Program-made: the position numbers and the translations under genes
Origin: Straminergon stramineum
Lineage: Eukaryota; Streptophyta; Bryopsida; Hypnales; Calliergonaceae
DNA length: 64,000 nt
Assembly (NCBI GenBank): GCA_963920665.1
Contig: OY987263.1
Span: 38,599,218-38,663,217, forward strand
Reading direction: 5' to 3'
Part shown: in pieces, positions 39,720-52,670 of the stretch
How positions within the stretch are numbered: the stretch's first letter is position 1
How the letters are laid out: each line of letters opens with the position of its first letter
Notes under the pieces: model-generated
The model's database searches: none
Seen by the model: only the letters and a program-made list of their open reading frames with translations
Told to the model about the DNA's origin: nothing

Positions 39720-40652
39720 TTAACCCCTAAAGGACCAAGGTGTGTTTTTTGGCAACATAACTTTTTTGGGCACGTACGTGTGACTAGAGATTTCCATGTT
39801 TTTGGCCCAAACTTTAATTGAAGGTGTGGACGAGGAATATCTTTCATGTGCACTAAATTTCAGGGCATTCGGAAATATGAGTCAAAAGTTATAGCCTAAT
39901 ATGTAGTTTGTTTCTCAACTTGGGCAGTCTGGGCAGATCTGAAAAAATCATTTTTTTCAAAAATAAAAATTTAAAATTGGTTTTCTAGATTTATATATGC
40001 ATAGAAAGATTTGAATCATTCCATTTTGATCAATGAGTCAAAAGTTATGAGATGTTTTAGTTTGCGGGCAAGTATGGATTCTCTACTTTAAAATAAACTT
40101 TGAAGACCGTTATTTAACTCAGTTTTCAATATTTTTTGAAAAAAATAAAATCATTAGATGTAGATTGTTTATTACAACATTACAACCATTGGGATTGGGA
40201 TTTTTCAATTTCAATAATAAATTGTTAACAATTTAGTATTTTGAATCATTCTCTACATCTTTCGACTTACTATTTTTTTCCTATATGTTGCACAATTCCA
40301 AATGATCTGAAAATTTTCAAGCATGTAGCCAACTTGCCTTGAAGAATGGATCCAAAGAAGCACCACCATTTTGGACATTTTTTCATACAAATGTGACCTT
40401 GTGAAGTACAGCTGCCCGTTTTTTCACAGGGCTCAAAAAGTGATTTTTGTCACTTCAAATGCTAATATCTTGCAATCTACACGGTGGAATTTTCTGAAAT
40501 TTTTTCCACACATTCTCAATCTAGTTTACTACAAGATCATACGGTTACATGTGTCCAAAAACTATATTTTTCAAAAATTTGGTACTTGTATTAGAAATGG
40601 CAGTTTTTGAGGGGTTTTGGTGATAACATAGTCAAGGAACTTTAAGGGTTAA
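39720..40652 (-). mobile_element. TTAA-flanked non-autonomous element, 933 bp (copy B, inverted)
   Basis: Begins TTAACCCCTAAAGGACCAAG and ends AAGGGTTAA; read in reverse it follows copy A end to end (CATAGTCAA near the terminus, TACAAGATCATACGGTTACA against TGTAACCGTAGGATCTTGTA, CATTTTGATCAATGAGTC against the A copy). Non-coding. The pair A-B could fold into a stem of roughly 930 bp with a loop of about 118 bp. Confidence 0.85.
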
Positions 40653-41084
40653 GAACTTTTGACTCTCTTTCATATCTTCCAAAATATGTAGTTGATTGTA
40701 AATTTTGGTGAAGTATTGACTATGTTGCAAAGCATCTCAATGAGGATTGGATCTTTTTGTCCTCACTCCTATTAAGATAAATTCCTTTCTATCCTTCTTA
40801 AGTATGCTTATGAAGATTATTTTTTGGAATGCTTTCAATTGAATATTATGCATAAAAATCAATAGAAGAAATTGTTGGTTTTGATTTTGTTATATAAAAA
40901 TGCTTTTGTACCAAAATTATTATTTATATAGAGAGAACACATATACATAAATCTTTTTAACCTACTTAACATTTAGATACTTAGAGAAGTCGATGATTGG
41001 AAATATTCATCATCACAATGGTTTCACTAGACCTCTAACTCCTCCATCTTGTGCACATTTCCAAACTACAATTCTCCTAGTATG
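40653..41084. other. AT-rich spacer
   Basis: No gene or clear repeat seen. Confidence 0.4.
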
Positions 41085-41690
41085 ATAGGCAAATCACCTA
41101 TTATAAACATCTAAGGAACGACCCATTAGAGTCTTGCATCAATCCATGATCTAATAAATGAGACTTGGCCACATTAGGTTGAATTAATGGCCACAATCAA
41201 TGTCTTGGATGACAGTGATGGAGTGATTAGTGCCTATTGCACACATACATTGCACATTTTTTTTACAAATGTTCTAAGTTATCTAAGGTAAACCAACCTA
41301 TGACAAGAAAATCACCTATTATAGACATCTAGGGAATGACCCATCACCAATGATCTATGATAGATTCTTTTCAATATATGAGATTTGGGCCACATGAGGT
41401 TGAATTAGTGGCCACAATCAATATCTTGAATGATAAGTGATGGAGTGATTAGTGATTGCAAGAGGACCTTCCACCTTTTGAGTATAAATTCATTGCAAGA
41501 AGTGACTTTTTTTTCAATAAATGAGATTTGAGCTACATCAGGTTGAGTTATTGACCACAATCAATGTCTTGAATGATGATGATGGAGTGATTCATGACTG
41601 CAATAGGAACTTCTACCTTTTTAGTGTAATTTCATCAAAGGAAGTGACTTTTTTTGGCCTTCCGTATTGTGGCCATGTCAAGAAATTGAT
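41085..41690. repeat. Three diverged direct repeats of about 150-220 bp
   Basis: The phrase TTGAATTAATGGCCACAATCAATGTCTTG-type is carried by each unit, near 41180, 41400 and 41540, followed by GATGGAGTGATTAGTG or GATGGAGTGATTCATG. Units 1 and 2 also share AATCACCTATTATA and GACCCAT. An inverted copy of unit 3 lies at about 50940-51065 (AAGAAGTCACTTCCT, AGACATTGATTGTGG). Non-coding. Confidence 0.7.
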
Positions 41691-41866
41691 TGTGACTTGC
41701 TTCAAGTGAGTAAGATGACTTTTATGGATACACTTTCTGTTCATTTTGGGGATACTTTGAAGACTCTTTTTGGCCCCAATCAGGCAGCACACTTCAAAAC
41801 TTCACAACAAATTCATACTTTGTCAAATTATAAAAAAAAATTTCAACTGCTCTGACTCTCCATTTC

Positions 41867-42790
41867 TCACTTCCTCACTATATTGCCCGGTGTTCCAAGT
41901 CCAGCACCTCTCGTAGTGGTGCTGCTGCTTGTTTTTCTGATAACAGGGAATTCAATTGTTTTTCTGATAACTGGGGATTCAATCTTCTTCTCCGCCTGTG
42001 CTCGACTTTCAGCTGCAACTCCCACCACACCTGGAGCCTCCATTTTCACGATGCTCGTCCCGGCGGCGAGGTCCCCAATCTTCCCGGCTTTCTTGATCTC
42101 TGTTTCCAAGTCTCGAAGCTTGGATGCGCAGAACTCCAAGGTCTTCTGCATCTCGATCACTCTCACCACTAGCAAACTCTTGTTGTTGTTGTTAACTTCA
42201 TGATCCTCCACCTCAAGGACTCGAATCTCTGAATCATATTCCAGAACTATCTCACATCTCCTGTTCATCCGATTGAACTTCTCTTTGGGTTTCATCAGCT
42301 TGCCTCTTGTCAACACATGCTCTTTCCCCTCCACCACCTTCGCAAAGAACCGGCTCACCTCACTTTGGAAACAGACCACACGAATCTCCCCACCAGCTTG
42401 GTCTCGCATCTCAAAACTGAAGTAGATGCCGCAATTGCAAGAATCTCCAAACTTATAAGACTTTATTTCGGATTTGCACACCACGAGACCTTGGATTTCC
42501 CAATTGAATAGTGTTTGTCCGGGAGTCAATTCACCAATTGGTAGTAGAGATTTACGAAGAGATGAACGTCCTGGAGTCACTTCTGCAATTGGTAATCGAG
42601 ATTTCGGAAGAAGTGATGAACTTCCTGGAGTCAATTCAGCAATTGATAACAGAGATTTCGGAAGAGATGATGAACTTCCTGGAGAAACGGAAGCATCGTA
42701 TCCTTGTCCTTGTGTTGGTTGCTTGGCTTTCCCCTTCAGTTTCAGTGCTTGTTTTAAATCCTCACTAGTTCCCTCTCCTTCTGCCATCAC
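41867..42790 (-). CDS. RPA1-like single OB-fold protein, paralogue 2
   Basis: Intronless ORF of 307 residues. After a basic N-terminus come three imperfect 18-residue repeats (residues about 36-88; consensus (S/T)PGSSSLLPKSLLPIAEL), then an OB fold of the RPA1 DBD-A type at about 93-200: IQGLVVCKSEIKSYKFG, SFEMRDQAGGEIRVVCFQSE, RFFAKVVEGKEHVLTRGKL, CEIVLEYDSEIRVLEV. It shares the order and many residues of paralogue 1 (GGE(V/I)RVVCF, KVVEG, RRCEI). A helical segment (about 215-245, MQKTLEFCASKLRDLETEIK) may form a coiled coil; near the C-terminus there is a doublet VIRKTIEFPVIRKT. Likely role: binding single-stranded DNA or RNA, by family inference only. An alternative start at the second Met is possible. 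Confidence 0.72.
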   Translation of the reverse strand: MMAEGEGTSEDLKQALKLKGKAKQPTQGQGYDASVSPGSSSSLPKSLLSIAELTPGSSSLLPKSRLPIAEVTPGRSSLRKSLLPIGELTPGQTLFNWEIQGLVVCKSEIKSYKFGDSCNCGIYFSFEMRDQAGGEIRVVCFQSEVSRFFAKVVEGKEHVLTRGKLMKPKEKFNRMNRRCEIVLEYDSEIRVLEVEDHEVNNNNKSLLVVRVIEMQKTLEFCASKLRDLETEIKKAGKIGDLAAGTSIVKMEAPGVVGVAAESRAQAEKKIESPVIRKTIEFPVIRKTSSSTTTRGAGLGTPGNIVRK

Positions 42791-44048
42791 TCATTCACTC
42801 TGGAACCTGTCTTAAGAAAAGCGGAAATTCATCACAAGAAAAATTAGTTTAGTTCAGCACTCGTGGACCATCGACAGTAGACAAAGAGGAAGAGGTGTGT
42901 TAGTACTGTTGGAATAAATTTGATTAAATATTGAGTCCATGGCTTCTAAGGAAAGTAGATAGAGCACCATAGGACAATGGTAGTTGTAAGGCTAGGAGGC
43001 TACACCACAATTAAGTCTCTACATATTCCATGGTATGTAGGAAGATGCCCAGGTAATATAAGTAATATATTAAGTTGCTAGATGGGTGAACTATAAGGTT
43101 GTACCACTAAATATACTGAGTCTCTACATATTCCATGGTATGTAGAAATGCACAGTAATTATACAGTTATAAATGATAAAATCCAAGTACACCTTAAACC
43201 CTAAGCCTCAAACCTCCTTGATCATCAAACACGATGCTCACACGACCCTGCCTTCAAAAAAGCAGAGCCATTTAAGTTAAGGTAGCCAACACCAGCTGCA
43301 GCGTACACTCGGTTTGTTGAAGAAAATTTCTACCCAAAACCTTGATCCCTTCCAAATTCACAAGTCTGAATAGCCTCATACAAGAGGACACAATGCACTC
43401 AAATGCTGGAGGAGCTCATTTGGGCAGCTGGCATAACATTGTTTAGCCTTTGTAAGCGTCTTACATATGAGAGTTGTAATCATATTAGGGCGGTTGACAT
43501 AAATTCACCAGAGATAATAATACTTCTCGTTACTATTCTACTCCACTTCAGCTAGCCAGCATTTACAAAAATAAATACACCATTTACTCTGCTCCATTTA
43601 GTTTCAATCACTTCCAAATGTCAAACTTACCAGTGTCTCCAATCTATACTTTATGAAACAACCACTCAAGACAAAGATTCAGGGCAGAGAGGTGAATGAA
43701 CATGCTTTATGAACGAAAGATATCCAAGCGGCAAAATGACAACCGGTACTCTTCATAAATGATTGCAATAATGTATCGTGACCAAGAGTGAGCATGCGGG
43801 CAGGCCAAACGAAAATGCTGGGCCTGAAGACTGATTCAGTCATTCACACAATGATCAACCCAAAAGAGAAGTTCAGAAACAGCATATACCACCCAGACAT
43901 AAGTTCATAGAATCAGAAAGCATTAAAGACAACAATAACGAAGACCACCACAAATTCAAACCCAAGTCTCAGATGCGTGTTATAAAATATGTGGTACACA
44001 CTGAACTATAGCTTATACTCTCCACATTCTGTCAACCATGCGTATTGC
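42791..44048. other. Spacer with a 27-bp exact direct repeat
   Basis: 43014-43040 and 43119-43145 are identical over 27 bp and contain CTACATATTCCATGGTATGTAG-like dyad symmetry (CTACATA ... TATGTAG). The right end should hold the eL42 3' untranslated region. No protein gene seen. Confidence 0.55.
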
Positions 44049-45524
<1,476 letters not shown>

Positions 45525-46248
45525 GGTGGCCGCGACCGCAAAGCTCCTGCTCCGACGCAATACAACGCTCCTTGCAGGAACCGAAAAGGGGTAAGGAATG
45601 GCCCTTCCGTAGGGTTTGTGCTCCCTGGCTCAGAACGGGCCACCCGCGCACAATCACGGTCTCAGCCAAACCACCCCCGCCAACTTTTCGTTCCCACTTC
45701 GTTCACTTTTCGTTCAATTCTGTTCAGATATGTCGTCGTTACTTAGTCGGTTTCGTTCAGTTCTGTTCATTTTTCGTTCGTCACCATTCCTGTTTCGTTC
45801 TTCCTCTTGACCGTCGTGATTCTCCCAAGCACGTCTCGCACTGTAGACGAGGGCGATTCTCCATCTTTGCTGTAACGATTCTGTGCTTGTGCAGTTGTGT
45901 GTTGTCAATGCAAGTTGAAATTTTCATTTATTACAATCCAGGAATAGCGAGCGCCGAGCCGAAATCCCGGAACAGCACTACCGAGTTGGAAGCCACTCGT
46001 CGTCGGTATGGGGATCAGGCGAGTTTGGTGGCCGGCTTTGAAGATTGCATTTCAAGGAGGAAGCTCAAGATCTCAATTGGGTAGTGAGCGATCGGCAGGT
46101 ATGTTGTGTGCTTGCTTTGGAGCGAGGAAACCAGGTTGCTTCACATTTTGATCTGGAAATGCTTATTGTTTTTTGTTTTTTATCAGAGTCTGATTCGTGA
46201 ATCTCTTGTTACTCTTGTAGTTGATGTCGTGAGATCGATCTCTTAACA
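45525..46248. promoter_or_regulatory. Bidirectional promoter region between eL42 and the 159-residue protein gene
   Basis: The two start codons are 725 bp apart on opposite strands. The interval is GC-richer than the spacers and holds runs of TTCGTTCA-like words (45690-45800: TTCGTTCAC, TTCGTTCAA, TTCGTTCAG, TTCGTTCGT). A 170-codon plus-strand ORF in it has no recognisable domain. A leader intron for the right-hand gene is possible but not fixed. Confidence 0.5.
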
Positions 46249-47335
46249 ATGGGGTTTACTGTCGGCGCCAAGCATGTTGTTCTGTGTGGCCTTGCCGCGT
46301 TGTTGTTAACGTATGCTGCGTTCCACGACAAGTTCCCCCATGGCAACGGTGTTTCTTTCCAGGGCCGTAAGGGTCTGACGGACTCTCAGCTTACTCCGGT
46401 GCTTGGAGACGACGTGGTTGCAACGGAAGGTATAATGCGCGTTGCCCTTTGTTCTTCTTTAAGTACCGTTTGTCAATGGTGTTGATCCACTTCTTTAAGG
46501 TTGCACGTACCTAAGCCTATTAGGATGCACGTTTCTTATTTAGGCAGGGGATCTACAACTTTAGTGTTCTTGAAACTGTAGAAGGCAGTGTAATGGTCAC
46601 AGTTGCTTAGTTACATAGTCACATTCCTGGTGCAAATAAGGATGCATGGAGTTGAAAGCAGGTTCAAGTTGTTGATTTATGGATATGGCCGTTTTTGTAA
46701 AGGTTGAGAGCATGTAGGTATCTGTGTTACCGAGGAATTAAATGTTTATTCGGGAATTTGAAAGTGCTAATCAAGGTGAATGTTGCGCAGCATTTTAAGG
46801 ACATAGACTTGTGTTTTGTCCCCCCGTAGTTAACAAAAAAGAGGAAGCCGCTCTCTTCCGAAGCGCACAACTAATTCCAAATTTCCTTTATAGAAATGTG
46901 CATTCTTCATCGTTTCATTTTCTCGTTGCAAGAGTTCACTTTGATTTCTACCTTGGGTCTCCGACATAGCAGATAGCAAGTCCTACTAGGATGCATGTTC
47001 AGATTGCACCACTCATCATCTTGATTACCACTACAGGCGTCACCGTCGAGGCGACCCCAGAGGCAGTTACCGAGGATGCTATGCCAACAGAAGAGAATGT
47101 GGAGTCTACGCAAGAAGACTCCGAGGAGCTCCATGAGGAGAAAGCAGTGAGGGAGATGGAGGAGATCGCACCAGCCCCCGCCAATGGAGACGCAGGGCCT
47201 CAAGTGACCCCTGAACCAGAGTACAACCCTAATCCGTTTTTGCAACTAATTCAGCAGAACAATGCTGAAGCTGCTAAGAAAGAGGATGTGATTCAAGCCT
47301 GCATTGCCGAGGATGGGTGTGGCACGCCTGAGTGA
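46249..47335 (+). CDS. Unknown small protein with N-terminal membrane anchor and acidic tail
   Basis: Two coding exons, 46249-46429 and 47037-47335, joined in frame, give 159 residues. Residues about 8-25 (HVVLCGLAALLLTYAAF) form one hydrophobic segment, either a signal peptide or a signal anchor. A short basic stretch (FQGRKG) follows; from about residue 60 the chain is rich in Glu, Pro, Thr and Ala (VTVEATPEAVTEDAMPTEEN) and looks disordered. The end has a paired-cysteine signature IQACIAEDGCGTPE. I do not recognise the family. The ATG is preceded by a purine-free but plausible context (AACAATGGGG), and the exon border is consensus. I infer an endomembrane or secreted protein. Its transcript is probably co-regulated with eL42 through the shared promoter region. 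Confidence 0.75.
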
Positions 47336-48234
47336 TAGTGTCGACGGTTTGTAGATCTTCTGATTTGAAGGTGAAACGCTGGCTACAGATCTGAACACAG
47401 ACTACCAATTTCTCTGCAACAAATTGTTACTCTAATTAAAATAGCTTGCTATTCATTCCAGTGATTAAAAATGACAGTGTCGATGGGAGGATGCGCTATT
47501 TCTTCGTATGATTTTCTCTCATTGACACTGATCTAGGACCATGATAAAAGGTTCATATATTTTTTTATTTCTGTATTCAATTGCATGATTCTATGCACCT
47601 GCTTCACCTCATTATACCCATAAGCTATGGGAGCGTGCTTCGATTCTTGGAGTGATACTGTATATTTGTGATATGTTTTATGAGGATACTTTGGAATCAG
47701 ATAAACTTTGAGGGAGGTTGTGTATTAGATGGGCTCATCCTTGAAGTCTTGACGTGAGACACAGAAATGGAGTGTGGATGTTTGTGAGGTTAGACTTTGA
47801 ATGAGACCGAACTTGAATACTTGGGTTGATGTGTTTTTGGTAAAAGGATGTGGAGAGAATTAGGATTAGAATCAGACAGCTTTTGATGGTGAAGAAGTGT
47901 GTCTGAAAGTTTTGGGTTTCATGCAACAAAGAGGTAAGAAGAAGTTAAAAGAAGTTAAATTAGCATCAAGAAATTACTTCACTTGCTAGTACATTGATTT
48001 ATACCAAAATTTATACCAAAATTTGAAGCAAAATGCAATCACTTGGTTCAAAAGTTGATGCATCTCAAAGTTTGTGTGGCCTTGGAGACTTGATTTTGAA
48101 AACCTTTCCTACAAGAGCTAAAATATATTTTTCAAAACCACAATATTAGCTAGACTTGTAGTCATTATTGTGACATCTCTTTGTGCATTACCGTATATAA
48201 GACTAGCACTCAAGAAAATTATTAAAATTTGACC

Positions 48235-48271
<37 letters not shown>

Positions 48272-49004
48272 TTATTTAAAATTTGAAAAATGTATGAATG
48301 GAATTTGATTGGATCAAAAGTATAAGATATTTTTGGAAATCTTAAATAATTTATTGGTTGTCAAATAAATTGTTGTTAGATTGAAATTATTATGGTTGTA
48401 ATATAAAGTATATCTGAAAAAATCCATAATAATTAGTTAAATATATTTTTTGCAATTATGTTTTTACTTTCCACCATTGACATTCAACAATGATGTTACA
48501 ACTCAAAAAAATGACCCTCTTTTTCTATTTCGGATTATACCTAACAATCTTCATTTTCTTTGCATTTACATTAAATAAGAATATCAAAATCTATGATAGC
48601 TAAGTATTCTATTTAAATAGTTGTCCTAAACAATGCTTTGTACCTTAGTTCTTTAAAAAGATATTTTATAAGCTAACTGTGACCCTTTTCTAAAAGTAGA
48701 CTCTACAAATTTTTAACTAAGTATTGTGGCAATTGTAAAACTCTCATCCTCTCTAAAGCCCAAAGCCTTATATAGCATTAATTTACCATAATTAAGAGAT
48801 CTAACCACTAAAAGATTGGACTATTGGAAATGTTCTTACTTCTCCAAATTGAACTCTACATTATTTCCATTATATGAACCAATTAGGAATCAAGTTGCTC
48901 TAATCAAATGATTTTGAATGTAACATTGTTAATTAGCCTAAACTATTCTCCCTTAGAGATTGGGATAGTCCTTCTTGAGATCCTTCGAAGTGAATTCAAT
49001 TTAA
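47336..49004. other. 3' region and AT-rich spacer with a TA microsatellite
   Basis: The start is 3' untranslated region of the preceding gene. A (TA)n run lies at 48238-48269. No gene seen. Confidence 0.5.
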
Positions 49005-50230
49005 TTAACCCCTAAAGGTTTTTGATCTTTGGCCCAAAACTGCTTCAAAGTACTTAAACCTAAAGCAAGGCTAAAATCTTCATCTATATTTATGCATTAA
49101 CAAATCGAACTACAAGATCCTCTAGTTAAATGGTTAGAATACATCCTCCTAAACTTTCAAAATAAGAAATCATACCAATTGCAAGATGAAGTCATTGGAA
49201 TTTCAAAAAGAAGTATTTTTGACTCTTTCTAAATGGTTAGATTCCATCTTTCAAAATTTTAACACAAAAATGTATAGATCCTACAACCTATTACTCTCCA
49301 TAATATGTTCAAGAAATAAATTGGAAATAGCTATAAAAAATTTCAAACTAGAAATAGTTCATATTCATGCTTGAAAAAAATAGTAAGTAGAAAGAAGTAG
49401 AGTATGATTTAAAATACTAAATTGTTAAGAATTTTGTTATGGAATTGAAAAAGTCCAACCCAATGGTTTTCATGTTGTATAAACAATCTACATCCAATGT
49501 TTTTATTTATTTTTTAAATATTGAAAATTGAGTTCAATAAAGGAATTCAAAGATTACCTTGGAGTAGAGATTCCATAACTACTTGCAAACTAAAACTCCT
49601 CATAACTTTCATCCCATTCATCAAAATGGAATGCTTCAAAGCTTTCCACGTATATGTGAATCTATAAAATCAATTTCAAATTTTTATTTTAAGAAAAAGT
49701 GATTTTCAAAGAATTTTTTTGAGCTACCCAAGCTATCCACTAAACAGTGAAACTTACATATTTTACACATTAGATGAAATTTAGCTATTGTAACGAGCCA
49801 TGACTTTCCCTGAGTTCTTGGACTATGGGAAGTTGGCCACAAAAACAAGTTGATGTGGCCAAGCAACAGCCACGTTAGATAATAATAATAATAAAATCAT
49901 TTTTCATCATTTTTTATGAATTTTTTTATTCTAGCCAATAGTGGCATAGGGAACTGGCCTAAACTGGCCCTTTACAATAGTTGAATTTCATCCACTGAGT
50001 GAGTAACTTTCCTACACTTTTTGGAATAGATGAAATAACTTCAATAGTATTCGATTATGGAAATTTTCACTATTCTAATTTGCAACCAACTCAATGATGC
50101 GTGCAAATCAACATTTTCCAAGAATATCCACAGTACTAATTTCAAGATCACAAGGTTTGATCAATATGGATTTCCAAGAATCTAGAACTTAAGTATAAGA
50201 AAAATGTCCCCTTTGATGCACAGGGGTTAA
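49005..50230 (+). mobile_element. TTAA-flanked element, about 1.2 kb (copy C), with a nested element
   Basis: Begins TTAACCCCTAAAGGTTTTTG and ends CAGGGGTTAA. It follows copy A over most of its length (AATAGTAAGTAGAAAGAAGTAG, ATACTAAATTGTTAA, AATGGAATG, CATAACTTTCATC, AAGTGATTTT). Relative to A it has extra DNA at 49773-49992. Non-coding. Confidence 0.8.
49773..49992. mobile_element. 220-bp nested element inside copy C
   Basis: Left end GATGAAATTTAGCTATTGTA continues ACGAGCC; the right end GGCCCTTTACAATAG continues TTGAATTTCATC. The two are inverted repeats over about 27 bp with four mismatches. Internally it has AATAATAATAATAA and a T-rich half. The same ends occur inside copy D. Confidence 0.7.
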
Positions 50231-51250
50231 ATCGCAAAAGACCTAATGCAAAATGAATGAAAAGACACACAAACATTGGTAGACTTTTTAACACCTATTA
50301 TCACAAATGTAGTATAGATAATGAGTACATTAGATAGAAAAAAATTCTAAAGAAAGTGTCAAATATTCTTGGAAATCAATGGCTACAATAGTAGAAGTCA
50401 AGTGAAATTAAAGTCACACAATGTTTATAACTTTATAAATCTTAAGTCATATATCATACATCACCAAATATTCAAATAATTTTATATGGTGAAATCAGAA
50501 GGAAGCCCTTCATTGATAGGTTGTAAAAAGTACACGTGGAAAGGTCCTTGTAGTGAAGTCCATTGTTCTTCATCAATCCTCAAAGGGTATAGGATAATTT
50601 GAAATAAGGTAGGAACTTGATTGCTTGTAGAACATGCAGTATGCAAGTTTGCAACTGAAATTTTTGAATAAGGTAAAACAGACCATTGTGGTCAGAATGA
50701 GTTTGTACTCATGCCATTGTTGAAATTTTATAATTTTTTTCCACATTAAGACAAGTGTGAGAAACATTGAGAGCATAGGAAATTATAATTTTTTTGACAA
50801 AGTATGAATTTGCTATGAATTTTTGAAGTATTCAGCCCATCACAGCACAAAAGAGTCTGTAGACTACCCCAGAAGCAACAAAATCTATATCCATGATGCT
50901 CATCTTACACACCTAAAGCAGTCACAATAATTTCTAACATGGAAGGCCTAAAGAAGTCACTTCCTACAATCAAATTACACTGAAAAGTTAGAAGTTCCTA
51001 ATGCAGTCACTAATAGTTCCATTATTGTCAGGTAAGACATTGATTGTGGCTTAAATCTCATTTACCAATGAAACCCATGATGGGTTCTGAAAACCCCCCA
51101 CAATGGGGCCATTCCCTAGGTGTCCACTATGGGCTCTTCTGACCACAATGGGTTGTTCTACCTTAACACTATATGCATTCATTTTACTTGAAGTGGACAA
51201 AATGGGTTTACTTCAACAAATCAAATGGAGAGGACTTGAAACAGATCATT
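50231..51250. other. AT-rich spacer with an inverted copy of the 41-kb repeat
   Basis: 50940-51065 is a reverse-complement copy of the repeat at about 41515-41665. The stretch 51060-51170 has several words built on CCCATGATGGG/CACAATGGG. No gene. Confidence 0.5.
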
Positions 51251-51473
51251 AAGGTAGCTTTACCCAATACCACCCATAGGCCCAATACCACCCAAATGTA
51301 GGGTCCTCATTGATTCTAGAGTGAGAATGTAAAACTATAGTACATGTCTTATTGTGAAGTTAATGTGAGTTAAGGCATGTACTACTGTCATAAATTCTTG
51401 TCATAGAATCAATGAGGACCCTACATTTGGGTGGTATTAGGTCAAGGGGTGGTAATGGGTTTGTCTACCTTAC
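51249..51473. repeat. Long hairpin: about 97-bp inverted repeat with a short centre
   Basis: The arm at 51251-51347 and the arm at about 51375-51471 are reverse complements over nearly their full length. The best block is 33 bp without mismatch (51287-51319 against 51405-51438, containing ACCCAAATGTAGGGTCCTCA). Outer ends are AAGGTAG and CTACCTT, flanked by TTA/TAA-like bases. The centre is about 27 bp. It resembles a foldback MITE and could also yield small RNA. Confidence 0.85.
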
Positions 51474-52670
51474 CACAGACTTCATCTTTCATGAATGCTC
51501 CAGCTCTCTCAAGCAGAATAATGCTGTAAGCTTAATGCACCTCGCCATCGCATTGAAGATTTCGGCAATTTCTACCGAGTTTGGAACACTTCCATCCATT
51601 AAGTTCGATATACAGTAAAAGAAACAAGTGCTTCACGTGCTTGCTGGAGGACTCACTGTCTGTACTCTGTAGACCCCCAGCCCCCTTTTTCTGAACACAA
51701 ATGAACTGTCTGTATCCTTGTAATAATAAGAATAACCCTAGAGTAAGTTAGGTTAAGCTTTCCTCGGAATCTGCGTTGCTAGGTTACCAACACAATCTTT
51801 CTCCTCGAATGGCTGCAAGGCGACAGTCAAGCATCCCGCATGGACAGTCAAATCCAATACTGTAATTTATTCAAAACTGGTACAAACGGACAAACTATTA
51901 GTCCAACTCGTAGTAGTTGTCCAGCTTGGTTATGCAATATCAATAAACACGGATATAAGTTACGGACCACGATACAGAATGTGGCAACCCTGATACAGGA
52001 TTTCTGGTAGGCCTGTCAAATCCTGTTCATTGCATGTTAGCATGTGCAGTAAGGACACATTGCAACTGGAAAAGCTTCGTAGATTCCACCTAGCAGTACT
52101 AAGCTTTTGCACTACTTTTTAGTAATGAACGCGTTGCACTGTACTGCACTCACTGTGTAGTCGAGCCAGTCTACCGATAATTGAGTGTGCGCTGTAATTG
52201 ATCCCGGCCCCTCGTTGTTAAATTCTCGCAGCCTGGTTGGATTGCCTCACAACTTCATTGGTATCTTCAGATCGATGCGTCTCATCACGTACTTCGCAGC
52301 CCATGCTCGATCGGTTTGCTTGAGATTGCTGAAGGGAGCAGAGTACGTGACGCACAGATCTTGAAGCGACGCTGAGCCTGAAGGTGTGGTCGATGTGCGT
52401 GGGTTTCTTGAAGTGAAACTTGATGAATCGATTGACGATGAGTTGGGCTGCCTAAGTTAGATCCATGATCATTTGTTTCCTTTCTTCAAGCAGACCGAGT
52501 TTGTGTCGTTCGTGAGGGCGGCAGATATTTTCCACCAGCGAGCGCTGTGTTGTGTTTGATTCTTCCCTTTTCTGCTTTAGCTGCTGGTCTGAGGCCGGCT
52601 TGTGCACGGGATTGTGGAGCTAGCGTCTTTATTTGATTTTATCTTCTAGTCGGCGCATTTATCAAAACAC
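51474..52670. promoter_or_regulatory. Probable promoter and leader of the ankyrin/PGG gene
   Basis: Composition becomes GC-richer from about 51600 towards 52670, where the coding start lies. I cannot place a TATA box or leader intron with confidence. Confidence 0.35.

Noticed and set aside
38653..40652. Inverted pair considered as one large element with 0.94-kb inverted ends
   Set aside because: Each arm has its own TTAA borders and terminal inverted repeats, and related single copies occur at 49005 and 56414, so two elements are the simpler reading.
45572..46084. 170-codon ORF in the eL42 divergent promoter
   Set aside because: No domain, low-complexity Ser/Phe/Arg composition, and it overlaps the eL42 leader; more likely leader or promoter sequence.
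48238..48269. (TA)n run considered as a transposon border or CRISPR-like array
   Set aside because: Simple dinucleotide repeat with no spacers or ordered units.
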